Below are positions 8,585 through 16,850 of a DNA stretch of 33,853 nt, one piece after another. This stretch comes from Caulobacteraceae bacterium (GTDB lineage Bacteria > Pseudomonadota > Alphaproteobacteria > Caulobacterales > Caulobacteraceae): NCBI GenBank assembly GCA_019747095.1, contig JAIERG010000136.1, forward strand, positions 1 to 33,853, read 5' to 3'. The first letter of the stretch is position 1; each line of letters begins with the position of its first letter. The position numbers were made by a program, and so were the translations under genes. The notes under the pieces are model-generated. The model searched no databases and was not told the DNA's origin. It worked only from the letters and a program-made list of their open reading frames with translations.

Positions 8585-8857
8585 ATGGGGCATCCCGTCG
8601 TCCGCCATCTCCTGACCACGCTGTTCGCGCTGGGCGTCTCCGCCCTGGCGACAGCTGCCCTCGGCTGGTTCTGGGTCGCAATAGGAGGCGGCCCCATGCC
8701 GATCCATGGCTGGATCGCCATGGGCCTTGGGGTGCTTGGCACGGTCGGTTTGACCTGGCTCCTGATGGCCCTGGCGTTCAAGTCCCATCGTGAGGGCTGG
8801 GACGACCAGGTCGACAACACCCTCGACCCCGGCCGCAGCGACCGGAGGGACGACTAG
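8585..8857 (+). CDS. Small two-helix membrane protein (90 aa)
   Basis: I do not recognise a named family. Two hydrophobic segments (about residues 8-32, LLTTLFALGVSALATAALGW, and 43-66, WIAMGLGVLGTVGLTWLLMALAF) flank a short glycine/proline loop. A hydrophilic, acidic tail (EGWDDQVDNTLDPGRSDRRDD) follows and should face the cytoplasm. The ATG at 8585 lies 61 bp after ydbL, so it may be the operon's last gene. Its stop overlaps the convergent methyltransferase gene by four bases. Function unknown. Confidence 0.7.
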   Translation: MGHPVVRHLLTTLFALGVSALATAALGWFWVAIGGGPMPIHGWIAMGLGVLGTVGLTWLLMALAFKSHREGWDDQVDNTLDPGRSDRRDD

Positions 8858-9984
8858 GCAGCGACACGCGCGCCCATCGCGGCAGGGAGTAGAAGCCCCT
8901 CGGAAAGCGCGCGAACCACCGGCACGACCACGGCATCGCCCGTCAGCTTCAGTCCCGCGCTTTCCGAAGCCGGCAACCGATAGTCCTCGGGCAGGCCCAT
9001 CAACCGGGCAGCCTCGCGCGCTGTCAGCCATCTCGCCCGCAACCGGCCGCCCTCGGCCACGATCACATACTGACGCGACGACCCGCCGGCGGGCGTCCGC
9101 AGACAGCCCGCGAGCCCGTCGAACCGCACTTCCAGACGCTGAACCTTCTCTCCCATTTCGACCCGTACCCGTCGATAAGCCGCAGCTACCCGGCGCTCGC
9201 CAGACGCAGCCGCCGCATCAAGCCTTTGCCGATGGAGGGGTGAAGCGAGCGCCACGAGCTCGCGCGTCTGATCCGCGCCGAACCAGTCGACAGCGTCGTC
9301 TGGGTTCAGCAGATCGCTCAGATGCACGTTGCGTCGTGCTGGCGTGGGCAGCGACCACCATGCCCAGCGGGCCCGTGTCTCCTCATCCAGCCTTTCCTGC
9401 GCCGCCCTCACCCTTGCCGTATGGAACGGCTCGACCGGCCCGGTCGCTGTCGTGCCGGCAACGCCGCGCATGGCCACGATGAACAGCCGCGGCCGTGACT
9501 GGGGCAGCCACAGGGCCGCGTCCATCTCCATGGCACCGATCCGATATCCGGCCTGCGCCATCGCCCGGCAGACCGTCGCGAAATCTTCGCCTCCTCCCGA
9601 GGTCAGCAGCCCGACCACGTTTTCGATGACGATGATGGGCGGTGCCCGTCCATCAGCGTCCAGCGCCTGCATCAGCCCCCAGAAGCCCCATAACGCCCCC
9701 GACCGACGCGCCCCGAGCCCCGCCCGGGTACCGGCCAGGCTCACGTCCTGACAGGGAGAGGAGGCCCAAGCCAACGTCGGTCGCCCGGGCACATCCGCCG
9801 TCGTCAGGTCCCAGACGTCTCCCGCGTGCAGTCGCCCGCCGTGGTTGTTCCGCCACGCCGCCGCCTTCATCGGATCGATGTCGTTGGCGAAGGTCACCTC
9901 GAAGCCGGCAAGCCCCAAGCCCGCCAGGCCTCCGCCTGCGAAGAACTCCAGCGCCTCCGGGGCGGTCCGGGACCGAATCGTCAT
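8854..9984 (-). CDS. Orphan C5-cytosine DNA methyltransferase
   Basis: A 376-residue enzyme that transfers a methyl group from SAM to C5 of cytosine in DNA. Motifs appear in canonical order: I, EFFAGGGLAGLG (13-24); IV, SSPCQDVSLAG with catalytic Cys78; VI, ENV (121-123); VIII, QSRPRLFIV (162-170); IX, TAREAARLMGLPEDY (321-335); X, GLKLTGDAVVVPVV (344-357). The target-recognition region is between about 172 and 315 and does not tell the target. No restriction endonuclease, Vsr nuclease or specificity gene is adjacent, so it looks like an orphan enzyme with an epigenetic or defensive role. The frame is open to 10065, but the ATG at 9984 sits directly before motif I as is usual; upstream sequence looks non-coding. 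Confidence 0.9.
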   Translation of the reverse strand: MTIRSRTAPEALEFFAGGGLAGLGLAGFEVTFANDIDPMKAAAWRNNHGGRLHAGDVWDLTTADVPGRPTLAWASSPCQDVSLAGTRAGLGARRSGALWGFWGLMQALDADGRAPPIIVIENVVGLLTSGGGEDFATVCRAMAQAGYRIGAMEMDAALWLPQSRPRLFIVAMRGVAGTTATGPVEPFHTARVRAAQERLDEETRARWAWWSLPTPARRNVHLSDLLNPDDAVDWFGADQTRELVALASPLHRQRLDAAAASGERRVAAAYRRVRVEMGEKVQRLEVRFDGLAGCLRTPAGGSSRQYVIVAEGGRLRARWLTAREAARLMGLPEDYRLPASESAGLKLTGDAVVVPVVRALSEGLLLPAAMGARVAA

Positions 9985-10083
9985 GTTTGGAGCATAGGCG
10001 CCCACAACCCATCCTGCGACAAGGCTTGACCGAACGACGCTCGACCCCTCTTCTTCGACTCTCACAAAAACTGGACTGACATC

Positions 10084-10566
10084 ATGAAACGGCTGATCCC
10101 GCTGCTGGCCCTCGCGACCCTCGCCGCCTGCTCACCTGCGTCCGAGTCCGAGCCCGCAGACGCGGCCGCCGGGTCCGCAGCGCCAGCCGCCGCTCCCACC
10201 GAACTCGGTGGCGTCGATCTGACCCAGCCGATCATGGCCCAGGGCGCGGAGCCCTTCTGGTCGGTCGAAATCGTCGATGGCGTGGCCACCTGGAGGGACA
10301 TCGGCAGCTACACCCCCGATGAGAGCGGCGAAGTCGCGCCGGCGAAAACCGGCCCGGCCGTCCCGACCGCCACGGCGGACGGCGTGGCATATGCCATCAA
10401 CTTGGCGGATGGTACGGCCCTGACCCTGACCCTGACCGCCGGCCCCTGCCCCGATCTCGGTGAACAGACCCGGGCTCTGAACGCCACGCTCGCCTGGAGC
10501 GGCTCGACCATGACGGGTTGCGCCGACCTGCAGAGCGCCTACGATGCCCCCGAGGCCGCCGGCTGA
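10084..10566 (+). CDS. COG3650-like lipoprotein, first of a tandem pair
   Basis: A 160-residue lipoprotein with lipobox LAAC (Cys16) after a short signal, then an Ala/Ser/Pro/Glu-rich linker and one folded domain. The domain pattern LGGVDLTQPIMAQGAEPFW and a late cysteine in MTGCADL recall the COG3650 family of small envelope proteins related to HslJ/META-type domains; the role of that family is not established. The next gene encodes a paralogue with the same layout. Gap to the next start is 25 bp, so they are co-transcribed. Confidence 0.72.
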   Translation: MKRLIPLLALATLAACSPASESEPADAAAGSAAPAAAPTELGGVDLTQPIMAQGAEPFWSVEIVDGVATWRDIGSYTPDESGEVAPAKTGPAVPTATADGVAYAINLADGTALTLTLTAGPCPDLGEQTRALNATLAWSGSTMTGCADLQSAYDAPEAAG

Positions 10567-10591
10567 CCGGGGCTCGTTCCGGAGGTCATCC

Positions 10592-11029
10592 ATGCGCATC
10601 GCCCTCGTCGCGGCCGCCGGTCTTGTCCTGGCGGTCGCGGCCTGCTCCGAATCGACGGTCGAAACGCCGGAGCCCGCAGCGCCCGCCGCCCCGGTCATGT
10701 TGGGCGGCGTCAATCTGAACGGTTCGCTGCGGGCGCTGGGCACGGAGCCCTTCTGGGGCGTGGACATCAACCCCGATGGTCTCGTCTACACCGCCTTAGA
10801 CAGTCCGGAGATCCGCGCGGCCAACCCCGGCCCGACGGTTCAGGGCACGACCGCCGTCTATGCCTCGGCGACGGAGGATGGCACCGCCCTAGTCGTCACC
10901 CTGATTGCCACGGAATGCTCCGACGGCATGAGCGACCGCACCTATCCCCTGACCGCCCGCGTCGAATTGGGCGGTCAGACGCTCAACGGCTGCGCCGCCG
11001 ACTACGCCTTCCTGACCCGCGACCTCTAG
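10592..11029 (+). CDS. COG3650-like lipoprotein, second of a tandem pair
   Basis: A 145-residue lipoprotein, lipobox VAAC (Cys15), with the same domain as its neighbour: LGGVNLNGSLRALGTEPFWG early and DRTYPLTARVELGGQTLNGC near the end, the latter a close match to the COG3650 consensus. This copy is the more typical one. The frame is open to 10544, but a GGAGG six bases before the ATG at 10592, together with a signal peptide starting exactly there, fixes the start. Cys residues in TECSDG and LNGCAA may form a disulfide in the periplasm. Confidence 0.76.
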   Translation: MRIALVAAAGLVLAVAACSESTVETPEPAAPAAPVMLGGVNLNGSLRALGTEPFWGVDINPDGLVYTALDSPEIRAANPGPTVQGTTAVYASATEDGTALVVTLIATECSDGMSDRTYPLTARVELGGQTLNGCAADYAFLTRDL

Positions 11030-11082
11030 GTCGACACGCACCTTAACGGTTCCGGCGCCCATCCTGCGTAGGGTGGGAGGCC

Positions 11083-12192
11083 ATGACCCAGATCGAGACC
11101 CCTCAGGACCTGCGCGCGCTGACGGCGCTGCGCTTCTTCGCGGCCGCCTGGGTCGCCCTCTACGCCTTCTGGCCGAACCTCGACATCGCCCTGACGCCGA
11201 ACCTGGTGGCCAAGGGCTATCTGGGCGTCGAGCTCTTCTTCGTCCTGTCCGGCTTCATCCTCAGCCACGTCTATCTGAAGGCGTTTGGCGAAGGCGGGTT
11301 CCGCTACGGCGGCTTCCTCTGGGCCCGGATCGCGCGGGTCTATCCGCTGCATCTGGCGACCCTGATCGGCGTCGGAGTGCTGGGGCTGGGCGCGCTCGCC
11401 GCCGGCATGGCCATCGACGGCAATGTGCTCAGCTGGGAATCCCTGCCTGCCCACATCTTCATGCTCCACGCCTGGGGCCTGGCCCCAGAAGCCGGCTGGA
11501 ACCATTCCTCGTGGTCGATCTCGGCGGAATGGTTCGCCTACCTCACCTTCCCGGTGTTCGCCTTCGTCGCCTGGCGGCTGCGCGACCGGCCCGTCGCCGC
11601 CGTCGCCAGCACCATCGCCGCGATGGTCCTGCTCTATGCCGGCTTTCAGGCGGTCGCAGGCTTTTCGCTCACTGAGGCCACCTTCCGCTGGGGCGCGCTG
11701 CGGATCGTTCCGTGCTTCGCCTATGGCTGCGCCCTCTATCTGCTCCACCGTCGCGGCGGCCTGAAACGTCCCGGATGGCTGGCGCTGGCGTCGGTCGCAG
11801 GCATGGCCATTGCCACGTCGCTGCAGGCCCCCGACGGCGTCGTCGTGGTCTTCGCCGGTGGACTGATCCTGGCGCTCGGCGCCCTGCCCAACGCCTCGGC
11901 TGGATGGCTGGCGTCGCGCCCTGCCGTCTACCTCGGAGAGATCTCCTACGCCGTCTACATGGTGCTGGTGCCGTGGCAGCTTCTGGCCGTGAACGCCGCC
12001 GCGCGCCTGACCGGGGCCGAAGACAAGAAGCTTCAACTCTTCGTGTGGCTGGCCGTCGTCCTGGCCCTGCCCGTCGTCGCCGCCCTCGCCTATCACCTGG
12101 TCGAACACCCGGCCCGCAAGGCGCTGCGGGGATTCGCCGATCGTCGCGCCGCCCGTGCGGCCCTGCGACGCCCCGACCCCCAGGTCGCCTGA
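11083..12192 (+). CDS. Acyltransferase 3 family membrane protein lacking the conserved His
   Basis: A 369-residue, about ten-helix inner-membrane protein of the acyltransferase 3 family (OafA/OatA/YrhL-like), which passes acyl groups across the membrane onto sugars or other envelope molecules. Seen: the opening LTALRFFAAAWVALYAFW (13-30), the conserved GYLGVELFFVLSGFILSHVY, and SYAVYMVLVPWQ near the C-terminus. Members usually carry an R-X10-H motif in helix 1; here Arg17 is kept but the tenth-plus-one residue is Ala28 instead of His. That suggests loss or change of activity. No SGNH hydrolase domain is fused. GGAGG lies only two bases before the ATG. Confidence 0.85.
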   Translation: MTQIETPQDLRALTALRFFAAAWVALYAFWPNLDIALTPNLVAKGYLGVELFFVLSGFILSHVYLKAFGEGGFRYGGFLWARIARVYPLHLATLIGVGVLGLGALAAGMAIDGNVLSWESLPAHIFMLHAWGLAPEAGWNHSSWSISAEWFAYLTFPVFAFVAWRLRDRPVAAVASTIAAMVLLYAGFQAVAGFSLTEATFRWGALRIVPCFAYGCALYLLHRRGGLKRPGWLALASVAGMAIATSLQAPDGVVVVFAGGLILALGALPNASAGWLASRPAVYLGEISYAVYMVLVPWQLLAVNAAARLTGAEDKKLQLFVWLAVVLALPVVAALAYHLVEHPARKALRGFADRRAARAALRRPDPQVA

Positions 12193-12262
12193 AAGGGGAC
12201 TTCAACCTTTCCCCGCTATCGTCTAGGGAGAGGTCGGGCGTAACAGTCGGAAACAATCGCAC

Positions 12263-12790
12263 ATGACGAAACGGCTCACCGCCGCTGCCCTGGCAGCGAC
12301 CCTTGGCCTCTTCGCCCTGTCTCCCTCTCCCGTCCGCGCGGACGAGCCCTACTGGCAGTGCGTGACCTTCGCGCGCATGTTCTCGGGCATCAACATCTTC
12401 GGCGACGCCTGGACCTGGTGGAACCAGGCGGTGGATCGCTTCCGCACTGGCCGCGCGCCTGAGACCGGCTCGGTCCTGGTGTTCCGGCCCGAGGGCCGCA
12501 TGACCCGCGGCCACGTCGCCGTCGTCTCCGAGATCCTGACCGACCGCGTCATCCGCGTGACCCACGCCAACTGGGGCGGCAGCCGCGGCCGGGTCGAGGA
12601 GAACGTCACCGTCGTCGACGTCTCCGGCGCTAACGACTGGAGCGCCGTCAAGGTCTGGTACAACCCGATCAACGACCTGGGCACGACCGTTTATCCGACC
12701 TACGGCTTCATCTACAACTCGGCCCGTGAGGGGTTGGAAGCCGGTCAGCAGATGGCCCGCGCCGCGACCAACGCCTCCGGCCAGCCCTGA
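12263..12790 (+). CDS. Secreted CHAP-domain protein (putative peptidoglycan amidase)
   Basis: A 175-residue exported protein. The signal peptide (residues 1-26) ends at VRA, followed by the CHAP fold of NlpC/P60-like cysteine amidases/endopeptidases. Catalytic residues are visible: Cys33 in YWQCVTFAR, His84 in RGHVAVV, and Asn103 in HANWGG as the likely third polar residue. The family cuts peptide bonds in peptidoglycan, usually L-Ala to MurNAc or cross-bridges. The acyltransferase gene ends 70 bp upstream and corA starts 25 bp downstream, all on one strand. Confidence 0.85.
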   Translation: MTKRLTAAALAATLGLFALSPSPVRADEPYWQCVTFARMFSGINIFGDAWTWWNQAVDRFRTGRAPETGSVLVFRPEGRMTRGHVAVVSEILTDRVIRVTHANWGGSRGRVEENVTVVDVSGANDWSAVKVWYNPINDLGTTVYPTYGFIYNSAREGLEAGQQMARAATNASGQP

Positions 12791-12815
12791 CGGCAGAACC
12801 CAAGAACCCGTCCGA

Positions 12816-13778
12816 ATGATCCGTATCTATCGTTCGGGCTGCGCGGCCTGCGAGGGCGTTGAAATCGACGTCCATGGCTGGACCCTTCCGCCAGACACCC
12901 TCTGGATCGACCTGATCGAGCCGACCCGCGAGGAAGACCTCGCGATCGAGAAGGCGCTCGGGCTCTCGATCCCGACCCGCGAGGAAATGAACGAACTTGA
13001 GGCCTCAAGCCGCCTCTATCGCGAGAACGGCGCGACCTACGTCACCGCCGACATCATCCATAACTCCGAGGCAGAGCTACCGACCGTAGACCCCGTCACC
13101 TTCATACTGACGCACGGTCCACTGGTGACCATTCGCTATTTCGACCCGCGACCCTTCACGATCTTCACCGACCGGCTCGAACGCGCGCCGTCCATGTGCG
13201 AGTCCGGCGCCGACATGTTCCTGAACCTCATGGAGGCCATCATCGACCGGGCGTCGGAGGTGCTGTCGCGCACCGCAGCCAAGGTCGAGACCATTGCCGC
13301 CCACGTGTTCGCCGGCCGCAAGACCGTGGCGTACGAGCACCTGATCACCAAGCTCGGTCGTGCGCAGATCGCCAACAGCCGCATCGAGCAAAGCCTGTCT
13401 GGCCTGTCCCGCATCTTCGCCTTCGTGGCGCTGGACGAACGGCTCGAGATGGAGGGCGAGAAACGGGAACACCTGAGGTCGCTGGGTCGGGACGCCAACA
13501 GCCTTCTCGGCCACAGTCAGGCGGTCGCCGCCGGGATCAATTTCCAGCTGTCGGCGACACTTGGCCTGATCAACATCCAGCAGTCGTCGATCTTCAAGGT
13601 ATTCTCCCTGGTGACCGTCGCCCTGATGCCCCCGACCCTGATCGGCGCGGTCTATGGAATGAATTTCGAGCACATGCCCGAGCTGACCTGGCCCTTGGGG
13701 TACCCAATGGCCCTTGCCCTGATGGTCCTGTCGGCTGCGCTGCCGCTGCTTTGGTTCAAGCGCAGGGGCTGGTTTTGA
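12816..13778 (+). CDS. corA: CorA-family divalent cation transporter
   Basis: A 320-residue CorA-like channel for Mg2+ (or Co2+/Ni2+/Zn2+ in relatives). Seen: a large soluble alpha/beta N-terminal domain (PPDTLWIDLIEPTREEDLAIE), long coiled helices forming the funnel stalk (about 130-255), then two C-terminal membrane helices with the signature YGMN (280-283) at the pore mouth, followed by FEHMPEL where the canonical family has MPEL, and a basic tail KRRGWF. Length fits CorA. The frame is open to 12726, but ATG 12816 begins the recognisable domain; no strong RBS is present. It converges with the next gene, six bases apart. Confidence 0.92.
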   Translation: MIRIYRSGCAACEGVEIDVHGWTLPPDTLWIDLIEPTREEDLAIEKALGLSIPTREEMNELEASSRLYRENGATYVTADIIHNSEAELPTVDPVTFILTHGPLVTIRYFDPRPFTIFTDRLERAPSMCESGADMFLNLMEAIIDRASEVLSRTAAKVETIAAHVFAGRKTVAYEHLITKLGRAQIANSRIEQSLSGLSRIFAFVALDERLEMEGEKREHLRSLGRDANSLLGHSQAVAAGINFQLSATLGLINIQQSSIFKVFSLVTVALMPPTLIGAVYGMNFEHMPELTWPLGYPMALALMVLSAALPLLWFKRRGWF

Positions 13779-13784
13779 ACCGCC

Positions 13785-14957
13785 CTACTCGGGCTTGATC
13801 GACAGCTGGAAGGCGACCAGACCTTCTGAAACGTCGCGATCAAAGCCCTCGCCGCCCCGCAGGCCCTCCGCCTCGACCTCGCGATAAACGAGGCCAAATG
13901 AGCCCTGCATGTGGCCTCGTCGAAGGGCCACGCCGATGGACGCATCGCCCAGGAAGGAGCCGGAATCGCGACTGACGCCGGATCCCGCATAGTCGCCATC
14001 CCGTGTCCGCGCGAAGTTGTAGCCGACGGCCGTTCCGGAACCTGCCGCATACAGGTACCACCGCGCCCGGTCACCGAAGGCTTCCGAGCCCTCCGGAACC
14101 ATGCCGTCCAGATCACCGCCGATAGTCAACGTCGCGCCCGCTTCGGCGCGGCCCCCGCGATCGCCCACGCCCACCCCGGCATGGGGCGTCAAGGTCACTT
14201 CGAGGCCCGATGCCGTATAGCCCCGCGCAGCCTGCCAGCCGCGCGTATAGCTGAGATCATAGCCGTCCGCCTCGAACGCCGCCGGGTCCAGCGGCGTGAG
14301 CGGAAGCGGAGAGCCGTCGGCCCTACGCAGTTCACCGCGTTGACGCAGACGAAGCCGGTCCGCGAAGCCCTCGCCGTCGTGCCAGATGTCTCTCGTAGTC
14401 GTTGCGGCGAACGGGCTGCCCGCGGCGATCGGTGCATAGTCGGATGCGAATTCGAGCGCGGGACCGAACTGACGCCCTGCGGCGGAATTGAAACCGGCCT
14501 GACGGTTCAGCTGGGCGGTGATGGCGGCCGTGTCACGGCGGTGGTCTTCGGACCAGCCTTCGTCGCTGAAGGCTACGGTCGGCTGGACGGCCATGTTCGG
14601 CTGCGCCACCGAGGAGACCGGAACGGCAGAAGGCGATACGACCGGAGCGGGCATCGGGGCCGGTTCGTGCGTCTGGATGACCGGCGCGCCACTCGGAAGT
14701 GGGTCTGCCGGTGCAGCCGGTGCAGCCGGTGCGGGCACATAAGCGCTTGGCTGCCGGTTGAGGCTGGCGGTCAGGGCCATGGCCGCCGCACGATCCGGAT
14801 CGTAGGGAACCGGACCTGACGACTGGGCGAACGCCGGGGCGGCGAAAGCCACCAGCGCCACCACGCTCGACACGCATCCTCCCAGACGCCGCAACGGTCC
14901 CCTCACCGCTGTTGAAACGTTAACACCCTGACTCGAAATCCATCGGCTTCCAACCAT
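13785..14957 (-). CDS. Outer-membrane beta-barrel protein, LpxR/DUF2219-like
   Basis: A 390-residue exported protein from the ATG at 14957. A signal segment (SVVALVAFAAPAFAQ) is followed by a Pro/Ala-rich low-complexity stretch, encoded partly by a threefold 9-bp repeat at 14710-14733. The C-terminal half (about 225-390) is rich in alternating aromatic beta-strands (WYLYAAGSGTAVGYNF, MQGSFGLVYREVE, GLVAFQLSIKPE), ending like an outer-membrane barrel. The layout resembles alphaproteobacterial relatives of lipid A 3'-O-deacylase LpxR (DUF2219), but I could not place LpxR catalytic residues, so an enzymatic role is unproven. A longer frame starts at 14990, but that codon lies inside the EcfG-type promoter, so the start at 14957 is preferred; GTG at 14906 is another option. 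Confidence 0.65.
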   Translation of the reverse strand: MVGSRWISSQGVNVSTAVRGPLRRLGGCVSSVVALVAFAAPAFAQSSGPVPYDPDRAAAMALTASLNRQPSAYVPAPAAPAAPADPLPSGAPVIQTHEPAPMPAPVVSPSAVPVSSVAQPNMAVQPTVAFSDEGWSEDHRRDTAAITAQLNRQAGFNSAAGRQFGPALEFASDYAPIAAGSPFAATTTRDIWHDGEGFADRLRLRQRGELRRADGSPLPLTPLDPAAFEADGYDLSYTRGWQAARGYTASGLEVTLTPHAGVGVGDRGGRAEAGATLTIGGDLDGMVPEGSEAFGDRARWYLYAAGSGTAVGYNFARTRDGDYAGSGVSRDSGSFLGDASIGVALRRGHMQGSFGLVYREVEAEGLRGGEGFDRDVSEGLVAFQLSIKPE

Positions 14958-14989
14958 GATTTCAAGACAGCTTGCTGACACGAGCCGCA

Positions 14990-15015
14990 AACGCAGCCCG
15001 TGTCGAGCCGGTTCC
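14990..15015 (-). promoter_or_regulatory. EcfG-type promoter (N17) for the LpxR-like gene
   Basis: On the minus strand GGAAC (15015-15011) and CGTT (14993-14990) are separated by 17 bases, an exact match to the alphaproteobacterial general-stress sigma consensus GGAAC-N16/17-CGTT. Transcription would begin about 14983, giving a leader of about 26 nt before ATG 14957. Confidence 0.7.
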
Positions 15016-15044
15016 CCTCTCGCGAGACCGCGATCCCGGGACCC

Positions 15045-16718
15045 TTACTGCCCGATGGTGTCCAGGTCCCGGCCCTTGGTTTCAGGCATCAGGAAGACGG
15101 TCACCAATACGGCAATGCCCGTGAACACCGCCGCATACCACAGTCCGAAGTAGATGTTCCCTGACGCTGCCACGAGCGCGAAGCTGCTCGCCGGCAGCAA
15201 GCCGCCGACCCATCCCGTGCCGACGTGATAGGGCAGGCTCATGGCCGTGTAGCGCACACGCGTCGGGAACAGCTCGACGAGAGACGCCGCCTGGGGTCCG
15301 TATAAGGCGGTCGCTGCAACGATGAAGATCATCAGGATCCCGAACACCATGGGGATGTCTACCCGCGCCGGGTCGGCGCGCTCCGGATAGCCCGCTGCCA
15401 CAAGTGCCGCCTTGATCCGCGTCTCGACATCCGCCTTGGCCGCCGCCAGTTCCGCCGGAGCGAGACCTTCGCCCTCGACAGACGAGACCTCCAGGTCACC
15501 AATCCGCACCCGCGCCACGGATCCCGGTTCTGCCGCGACGTTGCTGTAGGAGATTCCCCCATTGGACAACACCGACTTGACCAGGTCACAGGAGCTGGCG
15601 AACGCGGTCTTTCCGACGGGATCGAATTGAAGGGCGCAGGTCGCGGGATCTGCGATGACCGTGACCGGTGAGGACGCCTGGGCCTCGGCCAATGCCGGGT
15701 TGGCCGCCCGCGTCAGGGCCTGGAAACCCGGGAAGAAGGCCACAAGCGCCAGGACCATGCCGAACAGCATGACCGGCTTTCGACCCACCTTGTCCGACAG
15801 CCAGCCAAAAAAGACATAGAGGAAGGCCGATACGATCGTCAGGGCGAGCATGATCATGTCGACGGTCGAGACCTCGACCTTGAGAATTCGCTCCATGAAG
15901 AAGCGGGAATAGAAATAGCCGCAGTACCAGACGGCGCCTTGCGCGATCATCGTCCCGAACAGGGCCAGCAGCACGAACTTCAGGTTCTTCCACTGGGCGA
16001 AGGATTCCCGGAACGGCGCCCGCCGCGCCCCGCCTTCGGCTTCCATCTTCTTGAATGCCGGGCTCTCGTTCAGCTTCAGGCGGATCCAGAGCGAGATCAC
16101 AAGCAGGAAGAAGGACAGCAGGAACGGAATGCGCCATCCCCATTCATTGAACGCCTCTTCTCCCACGATCGCGCGGGTCGTCAGGATGACGCTCAGTGCC
16201 CCGATCAGGCCCAGCGCCGCAGTGGTCTGGATCCAGCCCGTCAGATAGCCGCGCTGCGGGCCGGGCGAATGCTCCGCCACATAGATCACCGCGCCGCCAT
16301 ACTCCCCGCCCAGCGCGAAACCCTGGAGAATGCGCAGTATAATCAGAAGGATGGGCGCGGCGATGCCGATCGCCTCATAGTCCGGCAAGAGCCCGATACC
16401 GACCGTAGCCGCGCCCATCAGAGTGATCGTGACCAGAAAGGTCTTCTTGCGACCCGTCTGATCGCCGAACCAGCCGAACACCAGCGCCCCGAGCGGCCGC
16501 ACGACGAAGCCAACGCCAAACGTGAGAAGTGCCAGGATGTAGGACGCGGCTTCACCCACGTCGGCGTAGAAGTGCTTGGCGATGACCGCCGTCAACGAGC
16601 CGAAGATGAAGAAGTCGTACCACTCGAATGCGGTGCCGGCGGCGGATGCGCCAACGACCGTCTTCAGGCCGGGCTCCTCTGGCTCGGAAGCGGACTTTGC
16701 GGCGGTGTGGTCGGTCAT
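15045..16718 (-). CDS. MFS transporter, metabolite:H+ symporter (ProP/ShiA-like)
   Basis: A 557-residue, 12-helix major facilitator of the MHS family, proton symporters for organic acids or osmolytes such as proline and betaine. Seen: AFEWYDFFIFG near the start, a Motif A loop WFGDQTGRKK (83-92), RILQGFALGGEYGGAVIYVAE (129-149), and the second-half loop GWLSDKVGRKP (305-314). Unusual is an extra hydrophilic stretch of about 118 residues (338-455) between two late helices, with two cysteines (361, 377) that could pair; on topology it should face the periplasm. The start has GGGGAG five bases upstream. Substrate cannot be assigned. It lies inside the stress island but shows no EcfG promoter of its own. 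Confidence 0.88.
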   Translation of the reverse strand: MTDHTAAKSASEPEEPGLKTVVGASAAGTAFEWYDFFIFGSLTAVIAKHFYADVGEAASYILALLTFGVGFVVRPLGALVFGWFGDQTGRKKTFLVTITLMGAATVGIGLLPDYEAIGIAAPILLIILRILQGFALGGEYGGAVIYVAEHSPGPQRGYLTGWIQTTAALGLIGALSVILTTRAIVGEEAFNEWGWRIPFLLSFFLLVISLWIRLKLNESPAFKKMEAEGGARRAPFRESFAQWKNLKFVLLALFGTMIAQGAVWYCGYFYSRFFMERILKVEVSTVDMIMLALTIVSAFLYVFFGWLSDKVGRKPVMLFGMVLALVAFFPGFQALTRAANPALAEAQASSPVTVIADPATCALQFDPVGKTAFASSCDLVKSVLSNGGISYSNVAAEPGSVARVRIGDLEVSSVEGEGLAPAELAAAKADVETRIKAALVAAGYPERADPARVDIPMVFGILMIFIVAATALYGPQAASLVELFPTRVRYTAMSLPYHVGTGWVGGLLPASSFALVAASGNIYFGLWYAAVFTGIAVLVTVFLMPETKGRDLDTIGQ

Positions 16719-16790
16719 TCGGGCTCCCCTGGGTGCGTCGTCTCGCGGACGCGTTCGGCAGAAACCTAGCGGGGGCGCGGGAAGCTGAAC

Positions 16791-16821
16791 AAGAGAAAAC
16801 CCCGCCGTGGGAACGGCGGGG
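16791..16821 (-). terminator. Rho-independent terminator after the entericidin-like gene
   Basis: On the minus strand a perfect 9-bp stem (CCCCGCCGT with ACGGCGGGG) closes a 4-base loop and is followed by TTTTCTCTT. It lies 30 bases after the stop of the small lipoprotein gene and before the MFS gene start, so it separates the two transcripts. Confidence 0.85.
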
Positions 16822-16850
16822 CTTGCGACGTCGGGCCGTGCGGGCGTGCC

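Noticed and set aside
11026-12108. 360-codon minus-strand frame across the acyltransferase gene
   Set aside because: Charged, Gly/Gln-rich shadow translation without domain features; the plus-strand protein has clear family motifs.
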